Shown: one piece after another, positions 1-7,537 of the stretch
Layout of the letters: every line of letters begins with the position of its first letter
Numbering within the stretch: position 1 is the first letter of the stretch
Assembly: GCA_907163225.1 (NCBI GenBank)
Contig: OU015322.1
Coordinates: 1,398,501-1,462,500, forward strand
Reading direction: 5' to 3'
Length of the DNA: 64,000 bases
Origin: an uncultured Rhodocyclaceae bacterium
GTDB lineage: Bacteria > Pseudomonadota > Gammaproteobacteria > Burkholderiales > Rhodocyclaceae
Program-made: the position numbers and the translations under genes
Notes under the pieces: model-generated
Told to the model about the DNA's origin: nothing
Database searches by the model: none
The model's input: only the letters and a program-made list of their open reading frames with translations

Positions 1-657
1 ACGGGCATGTACAACGTGCTGGCCAAACTGCGCAGCGGCGAACCGCTCACCGCCAAGGACAAGACCATCCACGAGCAAGGCCTCGTCGCCGTCCTCCGCC
101 AGCTCCACGACGAACTCGACACCGCCGTCCTCGCCGCCTACGGCTGGCCCGACCTGCTCCCCTCGCCCGCGAGCGGGAGAGGGGCCGGGGGAGAGGGCAG
201 CATCCCCACCGACGCCCTGCTCGACCGCCTCGTCGCCCTCAACGCCGAACGCAGCCGCGAAGAAGCCACCGGCCAAATCCGCTGGCTCCGCCCCGACTTC
301 CAGAACCCGACTGCAACCCATCCCCCTCCCAACCTCCCCCTTGAAGGGGGAGGAGCCAACAGCCAAACCGCCGCCCTCCCTCCCCTTCAAGGGGAGGGCC
401 GGGGTGGGGATGGGTCGCTCCCCCCCGCCACCAAACCCGCCGAAAAACGCCCCTGGCCCGCCAGCCTGCCCGAACAGGTCGCCGCCATCGCCCAACTGCT
501 GGCCGAAAGCCCGCTGGCGCTCAGCGAGCCGGAAATCGCCAGCCGCTTCACCGGCAAGGGCCCCTGGAAAAAACGCCTGCCGCAACTGCTCGAAACCCTG
601 GTCGCGCTGGGTCGCGCCCGCATGAGCGACGATGGCCGTTTTGGAGCTAGCAAATGA
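1..657 (+). CDS. C-terminal part of an MmeI-like class I SAM-dependent DNA methyltransferase (5' end outside window)
   Basis: The frame is open at base 1, so only the C-terminal 218 residues are present. The segments MYNVLAKLRSGEPLT, IHEQGLVAVLRQLHDELD and LVALNAERSREEA...IRWLRPDF match the helical C-terminal region of MmeI-like (type IIG-style) methyltransferases that modify adenine using S-adenosylmethionine. The catalytic motifs lie upstream of the window. Two Pro/Gly-rich inserts, at about residues 53-66 and 105-140, are encoded by palindromic GC-rich repeats that keep the frame. The stop overlaps the start of the next gene (ATGA), which implies coupling. The family call rests on the conserved tail and is fairly secure; whether a nuclease domain is present cannot be seen. 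Confidence 0.75.
   Translation, partial: TGMYNVLAKLRSGEPLTAKDKTIHEQGLVAVLRQLHDELDTAVLAAYGWPDLLPSPASGRGAGGEGSIPTDALLDRLVALNAERSREEATGQIRWLRPDFQNPTATHPPPNLPLEGGGANSQTAALPPLQGEGRGGDGSLPPATKPAEKRPWPASLPEQVAAIAQLLAESPLALSEPEIASRFTGKGPWKKRLPQLLETLVALGRARMSDDGRFGASK
157..197. repeat. GC-rich palindromic repeat inside the methyltransferase gene
   Basis: CTCCCCTCGCCCGCGAGCGG followed by GAGAGGGGCCGGGGGAGAGG forms an imperfect stem. It is translated in frame as Pro-Ser-Pro-Ala-Ser-Gly-Arg-Gly-Ala-Gly-Gly-Glu-Gly, a peptide typical of interspersed palindromes that land inside bacterial genes. Confidence 0.7.
317..414. repeat. composite palindromic repeat pair inside the methyltransferase gene
   Basis: CCTCCCCCTTGAAGGGGGAGG-type and CCCTCCCCTTCAAGGGGAGGG-type hairpins sit about 20 bp apart. 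Outer arms CCCATCCCC (317-325) and GGGGATGGG (406-414) are complementary, so the whole block can fold as one nested structure. It is read through in frame, giving Pro-rich and Gly-rich stretches absent from the family core. Confidence 0.7.
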
Positions 658-1541
658 GTTGGGCCTTAGTGCTGGAATTGATCGGACTCGCCCCAATGCT
701 GGTTCTGGTCGCAATCATTCTCTGGAAAAAGCGACAACTGGACAGCAACGATCGACGCGATCCGATTCTCACTGAACTGCGCGTCCTGCCGGCGCACAGC
801 CTGCGCGAGCGACTGGAGAAGATCGACGAAACGCGCATGGACAAACTGGTCTACGTGATCATGGCGGGCTTACTCACCGCCTTGATCATTTCGTCGCGCC
901 GCATCGATATGAGCACCCATGCCTGGGACTGGCTGGACAGTTTTTTCATTTTGGCGGCGCTGGCAATTGCGGTGTATTTCGGCCGTCAAATCACCCGTGA
1001 AATGCCGCTGCAACGCAACTGCAGGCAAGGCGTTCGTGCCGAACAGGCGGTCGCCCAGGAACTGGCTTCTTCGCTGGCCGGTGACAACCGCATCATCCAC
1101 GATATCCAGTGCGGCGACTTCAACATCGACCATGTGGTCGTCACGCCGGCCGGCGTGTTTGCCGTGGAAACCAAGTCTCGCTTGAAACCGCCGGCAGGCA
1201 ACGGCGCACCGAAGGTGAAATACGATGGAAAGACGCTTGATTTCGGTGCTTGGAAGGAAAGTAAACCCATCGAACAGGCTGAGCGTCAAGCGCGCTGGCT
1301 GGCGAATTATCTGCGCAAGGAAACCGGCGAACCCCTCGCGGTGACGGCCGTTTTAGCCCTGCCCGGTTGGTGGATCGACCGTACCGCGCGGATTACGCCA
1401 AGCATGGTGCAGGTAATCAACCCAAAGAATTCGCGCTGGCTGTTGCTCCCGGACAAGAAGGCGCCGCTTCTCGACAGCCCGGCGATTCAGCGGGCGGCAA
1501 ATGCCATTGAGAAGCTGGCGCAGGCGGCCCCCGTTGGCTAA
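654..1541 (+). CDS. membrane-anchored NERD (nuclease-related) domain protein
   Basis: This 295-residue protein has a hydrophobic N-terminal segment (about residues 5-24) and a second one (about 65-105). A NERD domain follows from about residue 120: RAEQAVAQEL, then FNIDHVVVTPAGVFAVETKS, where the D...E-T-K pattern matches the restriction-endonuclease-like active site of the family, then a region ending KLAQAAP. NERD domains are associated with DNA processing and appear near restriction and defence genes; the substrate is unknown. The ATG overlaps the stop of the upstream methyltransferase gene by 4 bp, so the two are probably co-translated. Confidence 0.75.
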   Translation: MSWALVLELIGLAPMLVLVAIILWKKRQLDSNDRRDPILTELRVLPAHSLRERLEKIDETRMDKLVYVIMAGLLTALIISSRRIDMSTHAWDWLDSFFILAALAIAVYFGRQITREMPLQRNCRQGVRAEQAVAQELASSLAGDNRIIHDIQCGDFNIDHVVVTPAGVFAVETKSRLKPPAGNGAPKVKYDGKTLDFGAWKESKPIEQAERQARWLANYLRKETGEPLAVTAVLALPGWWIDRTARITPSMVQVINPKNSRWLLLPDKKAPLLDSPAIQRAANAIEKLAQAAPVG

Positions 1542-1557
1542 ACTCAACACCTCGAAC

Positions 1558-1574
1558 TTAACGCTTGACGTTAA
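1558..1574. promoter_or_regulatory. candidate HigA operator (6-bp inverted repeat)
   Basis: TTAACG-CTTGA-CGTTAA is a perfect 6-bp inverted repeat ending 24 bp upstream of the higB start. HigA antitoxins bind short palindromes at their own promoters, so autoregulation is the likely role. The function is inferred from position. Confidence 0.5.
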
Positions 1575-1598
1575 ACGCCACTCGAACTAAATTGAGCC

Positions 1599-1880
1599 AT
1601 GACGATACGTTCATTCCGCTGCGCCGATACTGAAGCCTTGTACGCAGGCGAGAGCCCCCGGCGCTTCCGGAACATCGAGAATGTGGCTCAGCGCAAGCTG
1701 CAAATGCTGGATGACGCGGTGGAATTGCGCGACTTGCGATCACCACCGGGCAACCGCCTGGAGGCGCTGAGCGGCAATCGGTCGGGGCAGCACAGCATCC
1801 GCGTCAACGATCAGTGGCGCGTCTGCTTTGTTTGGACAGATGGCGGACCGACGAACGTCGAGATCGTCGATTATCACTGA
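1599..1880 (+). CDS. higB: HigB/RelE-type toxin of a toxin-antitoxin system
   Basis: The 93-residue protein has the HigB pattern throughout: MTIRSFRCADTEALY, RRFRNIENVAQRKLQMLD, LRSPPGNRLEALSG and the C-terminal core YSIRVNDQWRVCFVW-like stretch (here HSIRVNDQWRVCFVW) ending VEIVDYH. HigB proteins are ribosome-dependent mRNA nucleases. The toxin precedes its antitoxin, which is characteristic of higBA. The gene starts 57 bp after the NERD gene and 10 bp separate its stop from the higA start. Length and fold signature are normal, so it is probably functional. Confidence 0.9.
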   Translation: MTIRSFRCADTEALYAGESPRRFRNIENVAQRKLQMLDDAVELRDLRSPPGNRLEALSGNRSGQHSIRVNDQWRVCFVWTDGGPTNVEIVDYH

Positions 1881-1890
1881 GAGGCTGAAG

Positions 1891-2196
1891 ATGGCTACGA
1901 ACAACATGCGCGCGATCCACCCCGGCGAAATTCTCCGCGAGGAATTTCTCGTGCCGTTGGAAATGAGCGCCAATGCCCTGGCGATGGCCTTGCACGTGCC
2001 GGCGCCGAGGATCAACGATATCGTCCGTGAGCGACGGGCTGTGACGCCGGATACGGCGCTGCGACTGGCACGTTATTTCGACACGACGGCGCAGTTCTGG
2101 CTGAATCTGCAAAGCTCGTTCGACCTGAAACAGGCGGCAAACGAGAACGCCGAACGAATCGCGGAGGAAGTCCGGCCGCTGCAACGCGTCGCTTGA
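1891..2196 (+). CDS. higA: HigA-family antitoxin, XRE-type DNA-binding protein
   Basis: The 101-residue protein opens with the family hallmark IHPGEILREEFLVPL, followed by a helix-turn-helix (about residues 20-60, ALAMALHVPAPRINDIVRERR) and the conserved DTALRLARYFDTTAQFWLNLQ. It neutralises HigB by binding it and represses the operon. The ATG at 1891 was chosen because it fits the family N-terminus and has a GAGG-type ribosome site 7-10 bases upstream; an earlier in-frame ATG would run into higB. Confidence 0.9.
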   Translation: MATNNMRAIHPGEILREEFLVPLEMSANALAMALHVPAPRINDIVRERRAVTPDTALRLARYFDTTAQFWLNLQSSFDLKQAANENAERIAEEVRPLQRVA

Positions 2197-2221
2197 GTCG
2201 GCAGACTCGACCAGCAAGCGC

Positions 2222-2437
2222 CTATTCGGCGACGAGAACGACCTCTTCGTCGCCGATGCTCACAACCTGACCCGGTCTCATTTTTGCCCGTTTTCTCGTG
2301 TCGACCGCAGCATCGACCTTGACCCGCCCTTCGGCGATGGCGGCGTGGGCCGATCCGCCTGAATCGCACAGGCCGGTGGCTTTGAGCAGTTGGTCGAGCT
2401 GGATGTATTCGCCGCGAATGGCAAAGGTGATGCTCAC
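2222..2437 (-). CDS. small S4-domain RNA-binding protein (YbcJ-like)
   Basis: About 71 residues: FAIRGEYIQLDQLLKATGLCDSGG, then HAAIAEGRVKVDAAVDTRKRAKMRPGQ and VVLVAE. This is a complete S4 domain with the GxVxVNG-like turn and Lys/Arg-rich RNA-binding loop seen in YbcJ-type proteins linked to ribosome or rRNA binding. No ATG is suitably placed; GTG at 2437 gives the usual family length and has a GGAA element just upstream. The frame remains open further upstream, but that extension is low-complexity and unlike the family. Confidence 0.8.
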   Translation of the reverse strand: MSITFAIRGEYIQLDQLLKATGLCDSGGSAHAAIAEGRVKVDAAVDTRKRAKMRPGQVVSIGDEEVVLVAE

Positions 2438-2573
2438 AATATTTCCGATCAGTTCAGTCTTCCCCAACAGGCATGACGGCCAGCGCTGAGGCGGGTGGTT
2501 AATTTGGCTGGCGCAGGGCCAGGTGAAGATAGTATCGACGAAATTTCTGGGCGCCAAAGCGCCCGCCAACCGG

Positions 2574-2987
2574 TCATTTGTAAAACTCGCTGCCGGCGAC
2601 CCGGTAGCTGAGTACTTCGCCGTCGCACAAGCGGGCGCTGGCCAGTTGGCCGACGTTGGCAGTGAGCAGACGCTTTCCCGGGTTGCTGTCGAGGCAGGCA
2701 TCGCCATGCTTTCCTTCGCACGTCATGCCGAGGTAATGCGAGGCAGCGCCGTCCTCCAGATAAAAACCACGGTTGACTTTGCGCACCAGGCCGGCGACGT
2801 CGTCGATCTTTTTTTCCGGCGCCAGACAGGCTTGGCGCCATGCGTTGTGCGCGGCCTCCGAATCATTGACCGAATAGAGAATGACGGCCAGCGGGATGAT
2901 CGCCACCGCGAGCAGGGCCCAGATTGTCCGCGCCGAGATGCGCTCAGGCTGTGCCACTCGGGCATTTTCGGTTGGGCGATCCGTCAT
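2574..2987 (-). CDS. small single-pass membrane protein of unknown function, last gene of the lut operon
   Basis: This 137-residue protein has a polar N-terminus, one hydrophobic segment (about residues 20-39, TIWALLAVAIIPLAVILYSV), and then a presumably periplasmic domain with four cysteines (NAWRQACLAP, GMTCEGKHGDACLD, ARLCDGEV). The cysteines could pair as disulfides. I do not recognise a family. Its ATG overlaps the lutC stop (ATGA), so it is translated with the operon. Membrane location suggests a role linked to electron transfer or assembly, but this is a guess from context. Confidence 0.6.
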   Translation of the reverse strand: MTDRPTENARVAQPERISARTIWALLAVAIIPLAVILYSVNDSEAAHNAWRQACLAPEKKIDDVAGLVRKVNRGFYLEDGAASHYLGMTCEGKHGDACLDSNPGKRLLTANVGQLASARLCDGEVLSYRVAGSEFYK

Positions 2988-3643
2988 GGTGCAACGGCTC
3001 CGCTGCCAACCAGAATCAGATGCACCCGGCATGGCCCGTGGGCGCCGAGGACGATGGTTTGTTCGATGTCGCCGGTGCGCGATGGCCCGGAGATGAAATT
3101 GACGGCGCGCGGCAGGCTGCCATGTTCGGCCCTGAGCAGTGCGAAAGCGTCTTCCATGGTCGCCACGATACGCGCAACCTGAACCAGCGCGATGTGGGTT
3201 TCCGGCAGCAGGCTGACCGTGGCGGGCGTTTCCGGCCCGGAGAGTAGCAGCAGCGTGCCGGTTTCGGCGATGGCGCAGAAGGAGCCGGAAATTCCCACTT
3301 TATCGGCGTCGACCGCAGCACGCGCTTCGACCTGAAGGCCGGCAGCCGACAAGTTCAAGCCGCCGACGTCGGGTGTCGCCACGGCCTGCCTGCTCAAGCC
3401 ATTGGCAGAAAGATAGGCGGCAACAGCGGCCGGCACCTCGGCCAAAGCGGCCACCGTGTCGACGGTGCTGGCCAAATATTCGGCCTTGACCTTGAAGCGG
3501 GCGACAAGGTCAGCGGCCATCACCGGCTGTGGGCCACGCGCTGGCGTCTTCAAGCCAGCCTCCGCCGCGGCTCGACGCGCGGCAAAATCATCCTTGCCGA
3601 CGCCACGCCGAACCCGCCCGAGAATCTCGTCGCGGGCGCTCAT
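2984..3643 (-). CDS. lutC: LutC/YkgG-type lactate utilisation protein (LUD domain)
   Basis: 219 residues beginning MSARDEILGRVRR. The LUD-domain core is clear: VGISGSFCAIAETGTLLLLSG, PETPATVSLLPETHIALVQ, NFISGPSRTGDIEQTIVLGAHGPCRVHLILV. In the LutABC complex this subunit works with two iron-sulfur proteins to oxidise L-lactate to pyruvate in the cytoplasm. Here it is separated from lutAB by two dehydrogenase genes. The upstream dehydrogenase gene stops at 3640, 4 bp overlapping this start. The start at 3643 matches the family N-terminus; the longer open frame upstream is a shadow. Confidence 0.88.
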   Translation of the reverse strand: MSARDEILGRVRRGVGKDDFAARRAAAEAGLKTPARGPQPVMAADLVARFKVKAEYLASTVDTVAALAEVPAAVAAYLSANGLSRQAVATPDVGGLNLSAAGLQVEARAAVDADKVGISGSFCAIAETGTLLLLSGPETPATVSLLPETHIALVQVARIVATMEDAFALLRAEHGSLPRAVNFISGPSRTGDIEQTIVLGAHGPCRVHLILVGSGAVAP

Positions 3644-4596
3644 GCCACGCGGTTCTGCGGCGCCCCGGCGACGAAGGCTTCGATGTTGGCGGCGAGCTGG
3701 TCGACCAGCGTTTGCATGGCCGGCCGGCTGGACCACGCGACGTGCGGGGTGAGCAGGAAATTGGGCAGGGCCAGCAAGGCTGGATCAACCATCGGATGGT
3801 CGGCCGGCGGCGGTTCAGCGGTGATGACATCGAAACCGGCGCCGGCGATCCAGCCATCCTTGAGCGCCCGGATCAGCGCCGCCTCGTTGACGAGACCGCC
3901 GCGCGCCGTGTTAATCAGCAAGGCTGACGGTTTCATCGCCTTCAATTCCGCTTCGCCGATCAGGCCGGCGGTTTCCGCACTCAGCGGGCAATGCAGGCTG
4001 ATCGCGTCGGCCTCAGCCAGCACGTCAGCGAAGGCGGTGTAGCCGGGGCGCACAATTGCCGCCCCCTTGCGCTCTGCGCGCAGCACGCGCATGCCGAAAG
4101 CTTCGGCCAGCCGCGCCACGCCGTTGCCGAGCGTGCCGCTGCCGATCAATCCCAGCGTTGCTCCATGGAGGTCGCGTATCGGGTGATCGAACAGGCAGAA
4201 TTGGTCGGAACGCTGCCAGCCACCGGCCTGCAGGGTTTCCCGCCAGGCAACGAGGTTGCGCGAGAGGGCGAGCAGCAGCGCCATCACATGTTCCGGCAGG
4301 GTATGTTGGGCGTAGCCGCGAATATTGGAAACAACGACGCCATGCGCCCGACAGGCGTCAAGATCGACGTTATTGGTGCCCGTAGCCGAGACCGCAATCA
4401 TCTTCAGGCCGGGCAGCGCGGCGAGCGCCGCCGCATCGATTGCCACCTTGTGGGTGATCGCAATCGTCGCCCCGGTCAGACGCGCGATGACTTGCTCGGG
4501 TGCCGTCTGCGGATAGTCGACCCAGTCATTCTTGAAGCAAGGCCGCCGGACATCGGCGATCAGCGACTCTCTGTCGAGCTGGACGATGCGCAGCAT
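3640..4596 (-). CDS. D-isomer-specific 2-hydroxyacid dehydrogenase (glycerate dehydrogenase-like)
   Basis: 318 residues. The N-terminal catalytic half carries VSATGTNNVDLDACRAHGVVVSNI; the NAD-binding motif GLIGSGTLGNGVARLAEAFGMRV is at about residues 145-167. The substrate-binding and catalytic signature LLINTARGGLVNEAALIRALKDG and the terminal TPHVAW (catalytic His) are present. Such enzymes reduce 2-oxoacids such as hydroxypyruvate or glyoxylate with NAD(P)H. Its position inside a lut operon suggests handling of D-lactate or a related hydroxyacid; this is inference. Start and stop overlap both neighbours by 4 bp. Confidence 0.85.
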   Translation of the reverse strand: MLRIVQLDRESLIADVRRPCFKNDWVDYPQTAPEQVIARLTGATIAITHKVAIDAAALAALPGLKMIAVSATGTNNVDLDACRAHGVVVSNIRGYAQHTLPEHVMALLLALSRNLVAWRETLQAGGWQRSDQFCLFDHPIRDLHGATLGLIGSGTLGNGVARLAEAFGMRVLRAERKGAAIVRPGYTAFADVLAEADAISLHCPLSAETAGLIGEAELKAMKPSALLINTARGGLVNEAALIRALKDGWIAGAGFDVITAEPPPADHPMVDPALLALPNFLLTPHVAWSSRPAMQTLVDQLAANIEAFVAGAPQNRVA

Positions 4597-5294
4597 CAGG
4601 CCGCTTTCATCTCGAACGGCACGCCGGCGGACTCGGCCATGGTGCCGACTTGCGCGCCTAACGCCGCGTTGCCGCCATAGACCAGGCGGTCGATGCCGGC
4701 CGCGCACAAGCCGGCAATCGCCGCGCTGTCGCCCTGCAGCAGGTTGAGCACACCGGCCGGCCATTCGGCCCGGCTGGACAGTTCACACAGGGCGAACACC
4801 GCCGATGGCGCCTTGGGACTCGGCTTGACGACTAGCGTTGCGCCAGCCATGACAGCCGGCGCCATGATTTCGGCAAAACTGGCCAGCGGCCGCGAGGCGT
4901 CGAGAACCAGGCCGAAGACGCCGGTCTGGCCGACCATGGCACCGTGCAGCGCGGCAACGGCCGCGCCGACTTCAGCCTTGGCCCTCGCCTCGTCAAACCC
5001 ACACTCCTCGCTCAGCAATTTGGCGAAATGGCCGGTGTAGCGATCCAGCGCATCGGCCAGATTGGCCAGGCAAACCCGGCGCGCCGGCAGGCCCATGTCG
5101 GCCCAAGCCGCTTGTGCCGCCTGCGCCGCGTTGACTGCCTCGGCCGCTTCACTGGCGCCGCTCAGCGGTACGCGACGAATGGCCTCGCCGGTGGCGGGAT
5201 TGGTCACGTCAAAAAAGGAATCGGTGACGCTCAAAAAGGCGTGGCCGTTAATCCAGCAGGGAATGGCCTTGGGGCCGTCGGACTCAAATTGCAT
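4596..5294 (-). CDS. half-length aldehyde dehydrogenase family protein lacking the catalytic domain
   Basis: 232 residues, against about 480 for the family. The sequence resembles the ALDH N-terminal and NAD-binding half: INGHAFLSVTDSFFDVTNPATGE, ARRVCLANLADALDRY, then MAPAVMAGATLVVKPSPKAPSAVFALCEL and WPAGVLNLLQGDSAAIAGL. It ends FEMKAA at the point where a full protein reads FELGGK before the catalytic Cys domain. No catalytic Cys or rest of the fold follows; the next gene starts at once with a 4-bp overlap. The intact couplings suggest it is kept as a short protein and is not decaying, but its activity is unclear. Confidence 0.75.
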   Translation of the reverse strand: MQFESDGPKAIPCWINGHAFLSVTDSFFDVTNPATGEAIRRVPLSGASEAAEAVNAAQAAQAAWADMGLPARRVCLANLADALDRYTGHFAKLLSEECGFDEARAKAEVGAAVAALHGAMVGQTGVFGLVLDASRPLASFAEIMAPAVMAGATLVVKPSPKAPSAVFALCELSSRAEWPAGVLNLLQGDSAAIAGLCAAGIDRLVYGGNAALGAQVGTMAESAGVPFEMKAA

Positions 5295-5296
5295 GG

Positions 5297-6739
5297 TCAA
5301 TCTCGCTTTCTTGCAGCATAAAGTTCGTGAAATGTCTTTCCCGATGCTACCGGTAGATCGCGTCCAGCGGTCCACTCAGGCACCAGGCCAAAAATTCGAA
5401 TGCGGCCGCTGCCGTCGGCCAGCCAGTTCAGATAGCGCGCCGCGCGCCGGGCAAACCAGCGGTAGAGCGCCGGCCGGCCGGCGATCCACGCCCAGACATT
5501 CAAGCTCAGGCGCTCTGACCATGGGCGCAAGCCGCGCTCATTCTGCTCTTCACGCAGACGATGCATCAGCGTCGGCAGCGGAATATCAACCGGGCAAACG
5601 CTGCCGCACTGGTTGCAGCCCGTGGACGCGTGCGGCAGATCAAGGGCATTTTCGATGCCAGTGTACAGCGGCGTCAGCACCGACCCCATCGGGCCGGGAT
5701 AAACCCAGCCGTAGGCGTGGCCGCCGAGCGAGAAATAGACCGGGCAGTGGTTCATGCAGGCGCCGCAGCGGATGCAGCGCAGCATGTCCTGGTAGTCGGA
5801 GCCGAGCAGATTGGCGCGACCATTGTCGACGAGGATGAAAATCGTTTTTTCCGGGCCGTCGTGGTCGCCGGGCTGCTTCGTTCCGGTCAGCAAGGACACG
5901 TAGTTCGAGATGCTCTGGCCGGTCGCCGAACGCGGCAGCAGGCGCATCAGCGTGGCGAAGTCCTCCAGCGTCGGGACGATTTTCTCGATGCCGGTGATCA
6001 CGACGTGCACCTTGGGCAGCGTCGTCACCATGCGGCCGTTGCCTTCGTTGGTGACCAGCGCCGCCGAGCCGGTTTCGGCGATCAGGAAATTGGCGCCGGA
6101 AATGCCCATTTCTGCGCTCAGGAAATGCTGGCGGAGCACCGCGCGCGCCTCCTTCGCCATCTCGGGAATATCGGCTGAAGTTCGCGTCTCAAGCGGCCGG
6201 CCATGCTCTTTGGCAAACAGCGCCTCGACCTCGCCGATGGTCTTGTGCACCGCCGGCGCGATGATGTGCGATGGCGGCTCGCCGGCCAGTTGCACGATGT
6301 ATTCGCCGAGATCAGTCTCGACCGGCTGAATGCCGGCGGCACTCAGCGCCTCATTGAGCCGCGCCTCTTCGGAGAGCATCGATTTCGACTTGGCCACCTT
6401 GGTCACGCCATGACGGCGGGCGATGTCGACGACCAGTTTGCTCACTTCTTCGCCGTCACGCGCCCACAGCACCTCGGCGCCGCTGGCCGTGGCCCGTTCC
6501 TCGAAAAGTTCGAGCCAGACATCGAGATCGGCCAGCGTTCGATTTCGGATGTTTTTTCCGGTTGACCGCAGCAACTCGAAATCCAGCCCATCCTCGGCCA
6601 GCGAGGCAAGACCCTTGGCCCGCTTGGCGACAAACAGCGGCTTGGCTTTCTGCAAAGTCCGCTGCAGGGCCGCATTGCGCACCTTTTCACCGGCCCGCGC
6701 ATGAAAGTGCATCGCCTGCGAATGCTTCACCGCCGCCAT
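5297..6739 (-). CDS. lutB: LutB-type iron-sulfur protein of lactate oxidation
   Basis: 480 residues. A LUD-type N-terminal region (SKSMLSEEARLNEAL, GISGANFLIAETGSAALVTNEGN) is followed by two ferredoxin-type clusters, CIRCGACMNHCPVY and CNQCGSVCPVDIPL, at about residues 310-375. It is the large Fe-S subunit passing electrons from lactate oxidation. The ATG at 6739 overlaps the lutA stop by one base (TGATG). The ALDH-like start lies 2 bp after this stop. The gene contains a copy of the dispersed CGGTCAACCGGAAAA motif at 6551-6572. Confidence 0.92.
   Translation of the reverse strand: MAAVKHSQAMHFHARAGEKVRNAALQRTLQKAKPLFVAKRAKGLASLAEDGLDFELLRSTGKNIRNRTLADLDVWLELFEERATASGAEVLWARDGEEVSKLVVDIARRHGVTKVAKSKSMLSEEARLNEALSAAGIQPVETDLGEYIVQLAGEPPSHIIAPAVHKTIGEVEALFAKEHGRPLETRTSADIPEMAKEARAVLRQHFLSAEMGISGANFLIAETGSAALVTNEGNGRMVTTLPKVHVVITGIEKIVPTLEDFATLMRLLPRSATGQSISNYVSLLTGTKQPGDHDGPEKTIFILVDNGRANLLGSDYQDMLRCIRCGACMNHCPVYFSLGGHAYGWVYPGPMGSVLTPLYTGIENALDLPHASTGCNQCGSVCPVDIPLPTLMHRLREEQNERGLRPWSERLSLNVWAWIAGRPALYRWFARRAARYLNWLADGSGRIRIFGLVPEWTAGRDLPVASGKTFHELYAARKRD
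6551..6572 (-). repeat. dispersed motif copy (CTGCGGTCAACCGGAAAA type)
   Basis: Reading on the minus strand gives GCTGCGGTCAACCGGAAAAA, the best match to the consensus of a motif that recurs through the window. It lies inside lutB, coding strand. Confidence 0.7.
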
Positions 6740-7467
6740 CAATCGCAGCCGCCGGCCAGCACTTCGGCGATATGCAAAACACGCGTCGTCTCATCGCCAC
6801 GGCGGCGCAGTCGGCCTTCAATATTGAGCAGGCAGCCGAGATCGCCGCCAACCACCGCATCGGCTCCTGCGGCCAGAATGGAATCACACTTGCGATCGAC
6901 AATCTGAGTCGATACCTCACCGAATTTCACCGCGAATGCGCCGCCGAATCCGCAACATTCCTCGCAGTCCGGCATTTCCTTGAGCGATAGCCCGCGCACC
7001 TGCATCAGCAACTCACGCGGCTGTCGCTTGATGCTCAACCCGCGTAGCCCCTTGCAGGAATCGTGATAGGTCACGCTGCCGTCAAACATGGCCGATGCCA
7101 AATCCTGCTTGGCCACATCGGCCAAAAAACTCGTCAGCTCGTAGGTGCGCGCCGCCAGAGCACGCGCCCGCGGGCCCCAATGCGAATCATCAGCGAACAA
7201 TTGCGGATAGACATTCCGGATCTGGTCGGTGCATGAGCCCGAGGGAATCACCACGGCGTCATAGCCTTCCAGTTCGGCAATCGCCTTCCTCGCCAGATCG
7301 CTGGCAAGGGCTCGATTTCCCGCACTCCAGGCCGGTTGACCGCAGCAAGTCTGCCCTTCCGGGACAATTACCTCGCCGCCCAGCCCTTCAAGCAGACGCA
7401 GCGCAGCAAAGCCGACCGACGGTCGCATCAGATCGACCAGGCAGGTAACGTAGAGAGCTAAGCGCAT
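6739..7467 (-). CDS. lutA: LutA-type cysteine-rich (CCG domain) lactate oxidation subunit
   Basis: 242 residues with two Cys-rich CCG motifs: GEVIVPEGQTCCGQPAW near residue 45 and PDCEECCGFGGAFAVKF near residue 175, each with upstream Cys/Asp ligand segments (VTCLVDLMRP, YHDSCKGLRGL). These bind a non-cubane iron-sulfur cluster in heterodisulfide-reductase-like proteins. It is the first gene of the lut operon. The ATG at 7467 gives the usual N-terminus MRLALYVTCLVD. It is transcribed divergently from the iclR gene, with 70 bp between the starts. Confidence 0.92.
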   Translation of the reverse strand: MRLALYVTCLVDLMRPSVGFAALRLLEGLGGEVIVPEGQTCCGQPAWSAGNRALASDLARKAIAELEGYDAVVIPSGSCTDQIRNVYPQLFADDSHWGPRARALAARTYELTSFLADVAKQDLASAMFDGSVTYHDSCKGLRGLSIKRQPRELLMQVRGLSLKEMPDCEECCGFGGAFAVKFGEVSTQIVDRKCDSILAAGADAVVGGDLGCLLNIEGRLRRRGDETTRVLHIAEVLAGGCD

Positions 7468-7537
7468 GCTAATATTGCGGCGCACAAGAAAATGAAGTGG
7501 CTAATGCTACTCAAACCGCACCAATAAAGGAATCCAG

